Made by a program: the position numbers and the translations under genes. From Pseudochelatococcus sp050946405 (lineage in GTDB: Bacteria > Pseudomonadota > Alphaproteobacteria > Rhizobiales > Beijerinckiaceae), in NCBI RefSeq assembly GCF_050946405.1, contig NZ_JBMNUS010000002.1:248001-312000 (forward strand): a DNA stretch of 64,000 nt, written 5' to 3'. Position 1 is the stretch's first letter; each line of letters begins with the position of its first letter. Under the pieces are notes generated by a model. That model did not search any database. It saw only the letters and a program-made list of their open reading frames with translations, and was not told where the DNA came from. Positions 36,418 through 45,470 of the stretch are shown piece by piece.

Positions 36418-37176
36418 ATGGCGTCCGACACCTTCTACTACCCTTCCGCCGGCGAAGAGGCTTTCTTCCGGAAGCTCGATGAGTTGATCGCGAAATGGCC
36501 GCATGACGTGCGGCACTATCTCGACCTGTTCCCCGTTTATGCCAGCCGGCGTTCCTTCATCCGCCAGCTCGCCCATTACGAACTCTTCAAGCTCACCGTC
36601 GATCTGCCGGGCCATTATGCCGATTTCGGCGTCTATTTCGGCAAGTCCTTCTTTTCATGGCACAAGTTTCTCGAAACCTTCACCCCGACGGCCACGCACA
36701 AGAAAGTCTTCGGATTCGACAGCTTCGAGGGCTTCCCGAAGCTTGCCGAGGAAGACGGCGACACCGACCGGTCGATCCAGAAGGAGGCCGGCGGCCTCAA
36801 TTCGGGCAGCTTTCTTGAGGAGTTCCAGAGCCTGCTGGCCCTGCACAATGCCGATTCCGTCATTCCGGCCAATCGCGGCAGCATCATCGTCGGCGATATC
36901 TGCAAAACCCTGCCGGCATGGCTCAAGGACAGCCCCGAAACGCGCTTTTGCCTGCTCAATCTCGACGTCGATATCTATGAGCCGACGCGGGTCATCCTTG
37001 AGGAATGCTGGGATCGCCTTGTGCCCGGCGGCGTGCTGATTCTCGACGAATACGCCACCAGCAAGTGGCCGGGCGAGACGATCGCCTGGGATGAGTTCGC
37101 CCGCGATCGCAAGATCGACAAGCCGCTTCAGCGCTTCCCCTGGGCCAATGCGCCGGGAGCCTGGCTGGTGAAATGA
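36418..37176 (+). CDS. TylF/MycF-type O-methyltransferase
   Basis: 252 residues. Motifs: HYADFGVYFGKSFFSWHKFL near the SAM site, KVFGFDSFEGFPKLAEED, CLLNLDVDIYEPTRVIL, and VPGGVLILDEYATSKWPGE. The Asp pair in DVDIYEPT and LDEYATSKWPG matches the Mg-binding site of MycF-type sugar O-methyltransferases. GGAG lies before the ATG at 36418. It is the fourth methyltransferase in a row, in one operon with the FkbM and CmcI genes; the acceptor hydroxyls are presumably on deoxyhexoses made by the flanking genes. Confidence 0.88.
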   Translation: MASDTFYYPSAGEEAFFRKLDELIAKWPHDVRHYLDLFPVYASRRSFIRQLAHYELFKLTVDLPGHYADFGVYFGKSFFSWHKFLETFTPTATHKKVFGFDSFEGFPKLAEEDGDTDRSIQKEAGGLNSGSFLEEFQSLLALHNADSVIPANRGSIIVGDICKTLPAWLKDSPETRFCLLNLDVDIYEPTRVILEECWDRLVPGGVLILDEYATSKWPGETIAWDEFARDRKIDKPLQRFPWANAPGAWLVK

Positions 37177-37230
37177 CGCGCCGGGTTTGCATGATCGCTG
37201 CCGGTCGGCCCCTTTTTGAAAGAAACCGAG

Positions 37231-38478
37231 ATGACGGACATCAAGCTGAGCTTATGCATCCCGACATTCAACCGGGCCCGTTTTCTGGAGCATTTGCTGG
37301 GCACGTTCATCGGGCTCTCCGATCCGGGCTTTACCTATGAAATCGTGATCTCGGACAATGCCTCGACCGACGATACGACCGATGTTGTCCGGCGTTTCAT
37401 CGAGCGGGGCTTGCCGATCACCTATTTCAGGCGCCCCGAGAACGGCGACGGCTGGCCCAATCTCGCCAATGCCTATGCGCATGCGCGGGGCGAATATTCG
37501 CTCTATCTGGCTGATGACGATTTTCTGGTGTGGGAAAACCTGGGGGCCGCTGTCAAGCATCTCGACCAGAACCCCGACATGATTGTCTGTCATGCGCCCT
37601 GGTATATCCATGACGCGGTGGAAAACCGGGATGTTCAGCTCTTCTATCAGATCGACAAGCCGCAGCATTTCAAGCGCGGCAATTTCGGCGGCCTGTTTTC
37701 CTTCATCGTGGAGCGGCATATTTTCCCCGAGATCGGTATTTATCGCACGGCGGCGTTGCGTACCGTCTTCGTGCCCCGCTATTTCTGTTTCTGGGCCTTT
37801 GCCTATGTCGCCGAGGCTATCGACATGGGCACCGTCGGTTTCTTCAACAAGCCCTTCTACCGGTGCGTCACACGGTCGAAAATCGTGCGCGACCGGGAGC
37901 AGGCCGGCCATGAGGAGGTGATGACGGCCTGGGACCGCTATCGCGGCGGTTTGGAATACCTGCTTTATCGTGGTGCCTTGCGCAATAAGATCGACCTCAA
38001 TCCCCAGACGCGCGCGATATACGACCGGGCCTGTACCATTTTCATGATGACGCGCATGAGCGTCGCTCTCAGGATGTGGTATGCCCGCAAGGAATACCTC
38101 AAAGCCTATGAGCTTTATGCGCGCCTTGCTTATGCCGGTTTTGGAAACTTGCCGGAAGTCAAGCAGATAGCCGGGCACTTGCCGTTGATGGCATCGGTGC
38201 AGGCTCTGGTGGAGAAGGTCAACGGCGTTTCCGATGTCAAGTTCGTGGTGCTCGACAGTGTGACCTCCATTGACTCTCTGGCCGGTCTCATGGCCGAACT
38301 CGGACTCAACAAGGAGATCGAGGTGATCGCGCCGCCGACGGAACGGATCGAGGAACTGGCTCCCGTCTGCGCGGTCTTTACCGCCGATGCTTCACGGCGC
38401 GCGTTCTTCGAGCGGCAAGGCTACCGTCCGGGCCTGATTCTCTCGGAGGCGGAAATCACCGGGCCATTTTCCGTCTAA
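37231..38478 (+). CDS. Glycosyltransferase, GT2 type
   Basis: 415 residues from the ATG at 37231; a TTG at 37216 adds only five residues. The GT-A domain fills the first 230: LCIPTFNRARFLEHLL, VISDNASTDDT, and the metal-binding DDD in YLADDDFLVW. The C-terminal 180 residues are helical and unrecognised. The following 250-base gap holds hairpins. It is the last gene of the rightward methyltransferase operon and converges on the rfbC-like gene. Confidence 0.88.
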   Translation: MTDIKLSLCIPTFNRARFLEHLLGTFIGLSDPGFTYEIVISDNASTDDTTDVVRRFIERGLPITYFRRPENGDGWPNLANAYAHARGEYSLYLADDDFLVWENLGAAVKHLDQNPDMIVCHAPWYIHDAVENRDVQLFYQIDKPQHFKRGNFGGLFSFIVERHIFPEIGIYRTAALRTVFVPRYFCFWAFAYVAEAIDMGTVGFFNKPFYRCVTRSKIVRDREQAGHEEVMTAWDRYRGGLEYLLYRGALRNKIDLNPQTRAIYDRACTIFMMTRMSVALRMWYARKEYLKAYELYARLAYAGFGNLPEVKQIAGHLPLMASVQALVEKVNGVSDVKFVVLDSVTSIDSLAGLMAELGLNKEIEVIAPPTERIEELAPVCAVFTADASRRAFFERQGYRPGLILSEAEITGPFSV

Positions 38479-38537
38479 GGCGTGTTCCCTTCAAACAGGA
38501 GCGTTTGAACGATCGGAAGTCGCTCAAAAGTAAGGAG

Positions 38538-38581
38538 TCCGGGAGATGTGCTGTTTCAATCTGAACAGGACATATCCCGGA
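38538..38581. terminator. Long imperfect hairpin between convergent genes
   Basis: TCCGGGA opens and TCCCGGA closes a 44-base structure whose inner parts ATGT...ACAT and CTGTT...AACAG also pair, with single mismatches. It lies 60 bases after the GT2 stop. The rest of this gap includes a 16-base direct repeat of GCCCGCGCCGCACTTG at 38604 and 38623, function unknown. Confidence 0.5.
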
Positions 38582-38726
38582 GTTTGCTTGTTAAACCTTC
38601 CTGGCCCGCGCCGCACTTGCTTGCCCGCGCCGCACTTGAGCGAAAGAAAAAGGAAAATTTTTTCAGCCACAGGCAAAAGCTGGAGTGCTTCTGCTTTAAG
38701 AAGAGACACTCTAAAAAAATCCGGGT

Positions 38727-39254
38727 TCAGTCTAAAAATCCGAGTGTGGCGTCGCGCTCGCTGATGACCTCCGGCCTGAAAGGCCAGGCGATGGCCAGTG
38801 CGGGGTCATCGAAGCGCACGCCGCGGGACAATTCGGGCACATAGTTTTCCGACACCTGGTAGAACAGCTCGCAATCGTCTTCCAGGGTCAGGAACCCGTG
38901 CGCGCAGCCTTCCGGGATGTAGAAGGCGTTATGCCGCGCGGCATCGAGCTCCACGGAAATCCATGTCCGATAGCTGGGCGAGTCCGGCCGCAGATCGACC
39001 GCCACGTCGAATACGCGCCCGCGCGTGGCGCGCACCAGCTTGGCCTCAGATTTGGGCGCCGCCTGATAATGCAGCCCGCGCAAGGTGCCGCGTTTATGGT
39101 TCTGGGAAATATTGCATTGCGAATAGTGGCTGGTCAGCCCCTGCGCGGCGAATGTTTCCGCGCAATAAGCCCGCGCGAACACGCCACGCTGATCGACGTA
39201 ATATTCGGTTTCGATGATGAAGGCGCCGGCTATGGGAGTCGGGACGAATTTCAT
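38727..39254 (-). CDS. rfbC: dTDP-4-dehydrorhamnose 3,5-epimerase family protein
   Basis: 175 residues of the RmlC cupin family. Contacts seen: the His in TLRGLHYQ, KLVRATRGRVFDVAVDLR, and FYIPEGCAHGFLTLEDDCEL. It sits downstream of rfbF and rfbG, so its sugar nucleotide is likely a CDP-4-keto-6-deoxy compound and not a dTDP one; the family call does not fix the nucleotide. The start overlaps the rfbG stop as ATGA. Confidence 0.88.
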   Translation of the reverse strand: MKFVPTPIAGAFIIETEYYVDQRGVFARAYCAETFAAQGLTSHYSQCNISQNHKRGTLRGLHYQAAPKSEAKLVRATRGRVFDVAVDLRPDSPSYRTWISVELDAARHNAFYIPEGCAHGFLTLEDDCELFYQVSENYVPELSRGVRFDDPALAIAWPFRPEVISERDATLGFLD

Positions 39255-40315
39255 AGTAGGGCATCCTCATAGGCCGCCAGTTGGTCGAGCGAAAAAGCCC
39301 GCATGTTCGCCCCTGTCCGGTGAGCCTCGTACCAGGCCGCGGTCCAGCCGATCGTTTGCCGAAGGTCGAGCCGGGGCCGCCAGCCGATGCTTCGGGAGGC
39401 GCGTTCCGCATTCAATGTCAGCAAGGCGGCTTCGTGCGGATGCGGGCCGGGGGCCTGCCGCCAGCCGCCGCTCTCCCCGTATGCCGCGCCGAAGGCGTCG
39501 ACGACTTCGGCAACCGTGGCGAAGCTGCCGGCATCGGGGCCGAAATTGAGCGCATCGGGCAGGTCCTCCGCAGGACTTTCCGTCAATGCCTGCGCGTAGC
39601 GCAGATAGCCGGAGAGGGATTCGAGCACATGCTGCCAGGGCCGAACCGCCGCGGGATAACGCAACCGGATGGGCTCTTTCCTGTCGAAAGCGCGAACGAA
39701 GTCGGGGATCAGCCGGTCCCGCGCCCGGTCCCCGCCGCCGATGACGTTGCCGGCCCGCGCCGTCGCGAGCCGGATGCCGTTCCGGTGCAGGAAACTGTCG
39801 CGGTAGCTCCGGCAGACGAGTTCCGCGCAGGCTTTCGAGTTGCTGTAAGGATCGCGGCCGCCGAGCGCATCGGTCTCGACGAAGGCCCTGCCGCCGCCGT
39901 CGTTCGCATACACCTTGTCGGAGGTCACGACGAGCACCGCCCTGACGGAGGGCGCCGCCCGCACGGCTTCCAGCAGGTTCACGGTGCCTTGCACGTTGGT
40001 TGCGAAAGTGCCCGCCGGGTCCTCATAGGAGCGCCGCACGAGCGCCTGCGCCGCCAGATGCAGCACGATCTCGGGCGCGAAATCCGCAAGATGCGCATGC
40101 AGCGTTTCCGCATCCCGGATATCGCCGATATGGTGACGCGCATTGGCCCACGGGGCGAGGCATGCGTAAAGCGACGGGCCCGCCTCCGGCGCCAGCGCCA
40201 GCGCGCAGACATCGGCCCCGAGCTTCTCCAGCCAGAGGCAGAGCCACGCCCCCTTGAAACCCGTGTGCCCCGTCACGAACACGCGGCGCCCGCGCCAGAA
40301 GGCGCTCAGGCCCAT
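39251..40315 (-). CDS. rfbG: CDP-glucose 4,6-dehydratase
   Basis: 354 residues from the ATG at 40315, ten bases inside the end of rfbF. The Rossmann motif is FVTGHTGFKGAWLCLWL. Also present: HLAAQALVRRSYEDP, VVTSDKVYAN, and the catalytic DPYSNSKACAEL (Tyr-X3-Lys). It removes water from CDP-glucose to give CDP-4-keto-6-deoxyglucose, the branch point of 3,6-dideoxyhexoses. No rfbH-type dehydrase lies in this window, so the final sugar is open. The in-frame extension to 40345 is inside rfbF. Confidence 0.94.
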   Translation of the reverse strand: MGLSAFWRGRRVFVTGHTGFKGAWLCLWLEKLGADVCALALAPEAGPSLYACLAPWANARHHIGDIRDAETLHAHLADFAPEIVLHLAAQALVRRSYEDPAGTFATNVQGTVNLLEAVRAAPSVRAVLVVTSDKVYANDGGGRAFVETDALGGRDPYSNSKACAELVCRSYRDSFLHRNGIRLATARAGNVIGGGDRARDRLIPDFVRAFDRKEPIRLRYPAAVRPWQHVLESLSGYLRYAQALTESPAEDLPDALNFGPDAGSFATVAEVVDAFGAAYGESGGWRQAPGPHPHEAALLTLNAERASRSIGWRPRLDLRQTIGWTAAWYEAHRTGANMRAFSLDQLAAYEDALL

Positions 40316-41079
40316 ATCTTCCACGGGGCCTCCCCGGAGCGCCACAGCTCCTCGAGATAGTTGCGGTCGCGGATCGTATCCATGGATTGCCAGAAGCCGT
40401 CATGCTCATAGGCCGCGAGTTGCCCCATCGCCAGCAGCCGTTGCAGGGGCCCGCCCTCCCATACGGTGTCGTCGCCGTCGATGAGGTCGATCACGGAGGG
40501 CTCGAGCACGAAGAAGCCGCCGTTGATGCGCTGATTGTCGCCCTTCGGCTTCTCGGTAAATGAGACGACGCGCCCCGCATCGATATTGGCGACGCCGAAG
40601 CGGCCGGGAGGCGAAACGGCGCACATCGTCGCCATGCCGCCGTGGCTGCGGTGGAACGCGATCTCGGCTGTGATATCGATATCGCCGACACCGTCGCCAT
40701 AGGTCATGCAGAACGGTTCGTCCGGGTTCAGATAGCGCCGCACGCGGCGGATGCGCCCGCCGGTGAGGGAATGCGCGCCGGTGTCTACCACGGTCACGCG
40801 CCAGTTGAGCCTCTCCGCGGTGACGTATTCTATCGTGTTGTTGGACAGATCGACGGTGATGTCGCTGTGATGAATGAACAGATTGACGAAATATTCCTTG
40901 AGCATATAGCCCTTGTAGCCGGCGCATATGATGAAATCGTTCAGCCCGTGACGGGCATAGATATTCATGATGTGCCAGATGATGGGCTTCTCGCCGATTT
41001 CCACCAGAGGTTTGGGGCGGACGCCGGTTTCCTCGGCAAGCCGGGAGCCGAGACCGCCGGCGAGAATGACGACTTTCAT
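40306..41079 (-). CDS. rfbF: Glucose-1-phosphate cytidylyltransferase
   Basis: 257 residues, the standard length. Nucleotidyltransferase signature LAGGLGSRLAEETGVRPKPL with the RXKP part, then PIIWHIMNIYARHGLNDFII, the metal-binding TYGDGVGDID and SFTEKPKGDNQRINGGFFVL. Makes CDP-glucose from CTP and glucose-1-phosphate for rfbG. It is first of a leftward rfbF-rfbG-rfbC operon, with overlaps. A 162-base gap separates it from the divergent GT41 gene. Confidence 0.95.
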   Translation of the reverse strand: MKVVILAGGLGSRLAEETGVRPKPLVEIGEKPIIWHIMNIYARHGLNDFIICAGYKGYMLKEYFVNLFIHHSDITVDLSNNTIEYVTAERLNWRVTVVDTGAHSLTGGRIRRVRRYLNPDEPFCMTYGDGVGDIDITAEIAFHRSHGGMATMCAVSPPGRFGVANIDAGRVVSFTEKPKGDNQRINGGFFVLEPSVIDLIDGDDTVWEGGPLQRLLAMGQLAAYEHDGFWQSMDTIRDRNYLEELWRSGEAPWKIWA

Positions 41080-41241
41080 GGCAAGGTGATTCCATATTCA
41101 TATAGACTCACCTGAACCATAGGCCCCATATCTGGCGCGAGGCTTGCCTGTTCATGCCCGGCGGCAGATTCCAGGGATGCCGGCGCAATCTTCAGGTGCT
41201 ACAAGGCCGGATTGCAGTGATTTGACAGCCGGATTTTGCCA

Positions 41242-43212
41242 ATGGAACACGTCGATCTTCTTCGCAAGGCCAGCCGCGAGCACAAGAATGGCAACCATAT
41301 GGGAGCCCTGAGGATACTCAATCCTTTGATCGGCCCCGACGCGAACGCCCGCACCTACGCGCTGCTCGGCAAAATACTTGAAGCTCTCGACATGAAGGCC
41401 GAAGCGGCGCAAGCCTTCACCGCGGCGGGGAATCTTCCCGGATCGAAGGCCGACGAATACCTGAAACGGGCCATGCAACTGCATTTCGCGCTCGGCAATG
41501 AGGACGAAGCCCTGCTGCTGGGCGAGGGGCTGGGGCATCTGGCGGAGAAGGACGCCGATATCGCCTATATCCTCGCCCGTATTCTGCTCAAACGGGGCGA
41601 CGTGGAACGCATAAGCCATCTGCGCAAGGTATTGCTCAACAGCAAGATGTTCGAGCACGTCAGAACCGCGATCGGTCTGATGGCGGCCCGCGATGGCAGC
41701 ATCGAGGATTATGAACTGTTGCTGCACGCGGCGAAAAAGTTTTCGGAAGCCGAAAAGAAGTTCGACGGCGGCACCTTGCTCGGTTATCTGGGCGTCATGC
41801 TCGCCCAGTTGTCGCACGAGTTTTCCGATTATCCCGTCAACCGCAAGTATGTCTCTCTCGTAGAGAATGAAATCGCCAAGGATAATGCCTTGGTATTGCA
41901 AGGCATCATGGGGTTTCACGTTCTTCATGTGGTGGCGGACGACAGTCTTGCCCGGCTCGGGCGATATGACGTGCGGCCCTGCACGGAGCAAACCCGGATG
42001 CTGCGCATGGCCATGCCTCATCGATGGTCGGACACGCGGCTCAGGATCGGCTACGTATCTTCCGACTTTTATTCCGACCACGCCACCATGAAACTGCTCG
42101 GCAACGTGCTTGAAAGGCATGACAGGAGCCGGTTCGACATCACCTTGTTCTGCCATACCGGACACGACATCCTGGTGAGGAACAATCGGTTCGATCGGGA
42201 AAAATGGGGCAGGGTCGAGACCGTTAACGATCTGACCGACGCCGAGGTCGCGGAACTTGTCCGCGAGAACGAGATCGACATTCTGGTCGATCTCAAGGGC
42301 CATACGTTCAATAACCGCGTGCAGATATTCAACCACCCGGCGGCGCCGGTGCATGTTTCATGGTTGGGATATCCCTCGACGACCACTCATATCGATCTCG
42401 ATTATGTCATCGGCGACCGTTTCGTGCTGCCCGATAGCGCCGTATTCGACTGGCCGGAAAAGTTCTGCCGCCTGCCCGAAACCTACCAGCCGAACGACCC
42501 CGTGCATCGCCCGCGCATCACGCCGGTGTCGCGATCGGATTTCGGCTTGCTGGCGGACAGGTTCGTGTTCGCATCGTTCAATCACCACCGGAAAATCAGC
42601 TATCGCACGATCGATCTGTGGTGCGAGATCCTGCGGCGGACGCCGGACAGCGTCATCTGGCTCTATACGGCGACGGAGAAGGTCTATCGGAATCTCACGC
42701 GCGAATTCGTTCGCCAGGGCGTGAGCGAAGAGCGCGTGTTTTTCATGGGCAAGGAAAACTATGCGGAACATCTCAACCGCATTCAACTGGCCGATCTCGG
42801 CCTCGATACGTTTCCCTATAATGGTCACACCACCACATCGGAACAATTATGGGCGGGCCTGCCGGTGCTGGCGCTGCGAGGCACGCATTTCGCCTCCCGC
42901 GTCAGCGAAAGCCTGCTCAATGCCATGGGCCTGCCGGAACTGGTGGCGGAGGATGGCGACGCCTATGTGGACCTGGCCGTCGCGCTCTATCATGACAGGG
43001 AACGGCTGGCGCGCTACAGGCAGGCGCTGGAAGACGGGCGCTTCACGCAGCCGCTGTTCGATGCCGGGCGATTCTGCCGTCATCTGGAAAGCGCTTATGA
43101 AATGATGGCCGCGCGGGCGAGGGCGGGGCTGGAGCCGGCGCTCATCGACGTGCCCGCGCTGCCGCCCCGGCAGGGTTCGTTCGAGGGCGAGGCTCTTTTT
43201 GAAGAATTGTGA
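41242..43212 (+). CDS. TPR and GT41 (OGT-like) glycosyltransferase
   Basis: 656 residues from the ATG at 41242. The N-terminal 250 residues are helical, with TPR-like segments (ARTYALLGKILEALDMKAEA). The C-terminal half is the O-GlcNAc-transferase/SPINDLY type GT-B: LRIGYVSSDFYSDHATMKL, HVSWLGYPSTT, FNHHRKISYRTIDLWCEIL, and FPYNGHTTTSEQLWAGLPV. OGT-family enzymes attach a sugar to Ser/Thr of proteins; bacterial members near flagella glycosylate flagellin. Its position 286 bases upstream of flagellin supports that role. No signal peptide, so it works in the cytoplasm, where flagellin is made. Confidence 0.88.
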   Translation: MEHVDLLRKASREHKNGNHMGALRILNPLIGPDANARTYALLGKILEALDMKAEAAQAFTAAGNLPGSKADEYLKRAMQLHFALGNEDEALLLGEGLGHLAEKDADIAYILARILLKRGDVERISHLRKVLLNSKMFEHVRTAIGLMAARDGSIEDYELLLHAAKKFSEAEKKFDGGTLLGYLGVMLAQLSHEFSDYPVNRKYVSLVENEIAKDNALVLQGIMGFHVLHVVADDSLARLGRYDVRPCTEQTRMLRMAMPHRWSDTRLRIGYVSSDFYSDHATMKLLGNVLERHDRSRFDITLFCHTGHDILVRNNRFDREKWGRVETVNDLTDAEVAELVRENEIDILVDLKGHTFNNRVQIFNHPAAPVHVSWLGYPSTTTHIDLDYVIGDRFVLPDSAVFDWPEKFCRLPETYQPNDPVHRPRITPVSRSDFGLLADRFVFASFNHHRKISYRTIDLWCEILRRTPDSVIWLYTATEKVYRNLTREFVRQGVSEERVFFMGKENYAEHLNRIQLADLGLDTFPYNGHTTTSEQLWAGLPVLALRGTHFASRVSESLLNAMGLPELVAEDGDAYVDLAVALYHDRERLARYRQALEDGRFTQPLFDAGRFCRHLESAYEMMAARARAGLEPALIDVPALPPRQGSFEGEALFEEL

Positions 43213-43265
43213 GCTTCCCGCATAACCCGTTTTCAGAACGAAAGATCGTCTCTGCGGCGTTTTCC

Positions 43266-43300
43266 TGCCCGCGCAAGCTTGGCGCAAGCTTGCGCGGGCA
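43266..43300 (+). terminator. Perfect 15-bp hairpin after GT41 gene
   Basis: TGCCCGCGCAAGCTT pairs with AAGCTTGCGCGGGCA around a 5-base loop; 54 bases after the GT41 stop. No T-run follows, but the stem is long and GC-rich. It insulates the flagellin gene 200 bases downstream or acts as a terminator. Confidence 0.6.
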
Positions 43301-43498
43301 AAGTGCGTTTCGTGCTGGTGGGTCGGATGTTGGAACCGGCTTGATCGCCCGTCTTCGGGTTGCCCTCGTCGGGCCGCTCTGGTCGGGTGCCGTTCCCTTC
43401 GGAGACATGATGTCACTCCCCGCCAAACCGGTTGAAGCCCGGTATGTCCCGCTAAAGCAAGTGAACTCGTTTCATCTTTGAATAGGGATAGATTTACT

Positions 43499-45022
43499 AT
43501 GGCCAGCTTGTTTACCAATGCTTCCGCCCAGACCGCTCTGCAGACGCTGACGGCCGCCTCCAAGAACCTCGCCACCACGCAGAGCCGCGTCTCCACCGGT
43601 TACCGCATCAACACCGCGGAAGACAACGCCGCTTACTGGTCGATCGCCACCACCCTGCGTTCGGACGTGAACGCGCTGGGCGCCGTGCAGGACGCCCTCG
43701 GCCTCGGCGCCGCGACCATCGACACGGTCTACACCGGCCTCAACGACACCAAGGACCTGCTGGATCAGATCAAGTCCAAGCTCGTCGCCGCCAGCCAGCC
43801 CGGCGTGCCGCGCAAGCAGATCCAGGCGGAAATCACCCAGCTCCAGAACCGCCTCAACAACGTTTCCGGCTCCACCGTCATCAACAGCGAAAGCTGGCTG
43901 ACGCAGGACTCCAGCGTTGATGGCTACAACAACGTCAAGAAGGTCGTCGGCTCCTTCACCCGCAGCGGCGGCGTCGTCACCATCGACACCATCAACGTCG
44001 ACATCAACGACACCAAGCTGTACGAAACCAGCAAGACCATCAATACGGCTGTCGAAGGCTCGCTGAACAGCGCCGGTGCCGGCACGACGATCGGCAAGTA
44101 CACGACTGCCGTTCAGACGGCCAACGCCACTGCGTCGGCTCAGGCGACCGCGTTTGAAACGCTTATTCTCAAGTACGACGCGTCTACCGATGAGCTCACG
44201 CTGGGCGCCGCCGGCGCTCCTGCGGGCGTGGATTCGACCACTGCTCCGATCGGTAGCGGTGCTTCCGCTACCGCGCTTTCCATCGATATTGATACTACCG
44301 GCGGCGCTGGGGTCTTCCTGGGTGCCGAGGCTACGGCTGCCCTTCAGAAGGCCATCAATGCCGAGCTGTCCGCTCTGGGCACGTTCTCTGACGACGCTGA
44401 TGCCACGAACGGCACGGGCGCTCTGAAGAAGTACACCAATGTTGGCGGCACCGTGGACCTGACTTCCACGCAGGACGCCGAGATTGCGAAGCTGGTTGCC
44501 GATACCAACACGCGTATCACCAACCTGATCACCGATGCTCTCAATACGGCGAAGCAGGATGCGATCAACCTGGCGCGTACCGAGTACGAGACGGCGGCCA
44601 CCGGCGACGTGGACAACGCCAAGCTCGGCATCTTCGACAAGGTTCGCACCGTCGTCTCCAGCTCGGACGGCACGAGCGCCAAGGCCGTCAGCGTTTCGAA
44701 CATCGACATCTCCGGCCTGACGGACACGGACTTCGACCTCAGCGTTCTCTCGGCCTACGTCTCGGCCGTTGACGACGCCCTGAGCGACCTGACCTACTCC
44801 GCTTCGGTCGTCGGTGCGGCCAAGGCTCGTATCGAAGGCAACAAGACCTTCGTGAAGAACCTGATCGACGCCAACAACCGCGGTATCGGCCAGCTCGTCG
44901 ACGCCGACCTGAACGAAGAGTCCACGAAGCTGAAGGCCCTTCAGGTGCAGGAGCAGCTCGCCATCCAGGCGCTCGGCATCGCCAACAGCTCCACGCAGAA
45001 CATCCTGTCGCTCTTCCAGTAA
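43499..45022 (+). CDS. fliC: Flagellin
   Basis: Filament protein of 507 residues. The conserved N-terminal part (1-140) reads ASLFTNASAQTALQTLTAAS, QSRVSTGYRINTAEDNAAYW and QDALGLGAATIDTVYTGLND. The C-terminal 110 residues end LKALQVQEQLAIQALGIANS followed by STQNILSLFQ; both helices assemble the filament core. The middle 230 residues are variable, and Ser/Thr/Ala-rich, with no cysteine. The ATG follows AGGGATAG. Alphaproteobacterial flagellins diverge in the helix that TLR5 recognises, and here the same region carries LDQIKSKLVAA. The neighbouring GT41 enzyme suggests O-glycosylation of the variable part. Confidence 0.95.
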   Translation: MASLFTNASAQTALQTLTAASKNLATTQSRVSTGYRINTAEDNAAYWSIATTLRSDVNALGAVQDALGLGAATIDTVYTGLNDTKDLLDQIKSKLVAASQPGVPRKQIQAEITQLQNRLNNVSGSTVINSESWLTQDSSVDGYNNVKKVVGSFTRSGGVVTIDTINVDINDTKLYETSKTINTAVEGSLNSAGAGTTIGKYTTAVQTANATASAQATAFETLILKYDASTDELTLGAAGAPAGVDSTTAPIGSGASATALSIDIDTTGGAGVFLGAEATAALQKAINAELSALGTFSDDADATNGTGALKKYTNVGGTVDLTSTQDAEIAKLVADTNTRITNLITDALNTAKQDAINLARTEYETAATGDVDNAKLGIFDKVRTVVSSSDGTSAKAVSVSNIDISGLTDTDFDLSVLSAYVSAVDDALSDLTYSASVVGAAKARIEGNKTFVKNLIDANNRGIGQLVDADLNEESTKLKALQVQEQLAIQALGIANSSTQNILSLFQ

Positions 45023-45037
45023 GCAGCGCACGAAAAA

Positions 45038-45109
45038 GGCGCGGGACACCCCCGCGCCACTCCGAAATCGCTAAGCACCCCGGTCTGGAAACAGGCCGGG
45101 GTTGTTTCT
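45038..45109 (+). terminator. Tandem hairpins and intrinsic terminator of flagellin gene
   Basis: First hairpin 45038-45058, GGCGCGGG/CCCGCGCC with five-base loop. Second hairpin 45077-45102, ACCCCGGTCTG with GAAA loop and CAGGCCGGGGT (one G-T pair), followed by TGTTTCT. The second is a textbook rho-independent terminator. Confidence 0.85.
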
Positions 45110-45152
45110 CGGCAGATTCGAATGCAATCCGGAACAACGGTTACGCTATTAA

Positions 45153-45470
45153 ATGACTGTAGAATTTGGCCTCTACAGATGGAATGAAGAAAAAAGAAAA
45201 CATAATATTTCCAAGCACAATGTCGATTTCAGGATGGCGGCGCTTTTCGATTGGGAAACGGCGACGGAGGAAGATGACGACAGGCATGATTATGGCGAGA
45301 GCCGCAAGATCGTCATGGGCTTCATAGGCCAGCGTCTTCATGTTATGGTATGCGTCTATCGTGATGAATATATAAGGTTGATCAGCCTGCGTAAGGCGAA
45401 CGACAGAGAACAGAAGCATTATGGGAACCTTGAAGCCCGACGACATCGACTTCCCCCCGCTGACGGATGA
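45153..45470 (+). CDS. BrnT-like toxin
   Basis: 105 residues. The BrnT pattern is clear in WNEEKRKHNISKHNVDFRMA, EEDDDRHDYGESRKIVMGFI and RLISLRKANDREQKHYGN. BrnT is a RelE-fold ribonuclease that stops translation. The 3' end overlaps the next gene by 50 bases, a common toxin-antitoxin arrangement where the toxin comes first. There is no good ribosome site. AT content is higher than the flanks. Function inferred from family only. Confidence 0.75.
   Translation: MTVEFGLYRWNEEKRKHNISKHNVDFRMAALFDWETATEEDDDRHDYGESRKIVMGFIGQRLHVMVCVYRDEYIRLISLRKANDREQKHYGNLEARRHRLPPADG

Noticed and set aside
41152..42354. Minus-strand frame of 400 codons opposite the GT41 gene
   Set aside because: Antisense shadow; GT41 motifs settle the plus strand.
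43441..43498. Sigma-28 promoter for flagellin
   Set aside because: A TAAA occurs near 43453, but the GCCGATAA half at the right spacing is missing, so I did not annotate it.
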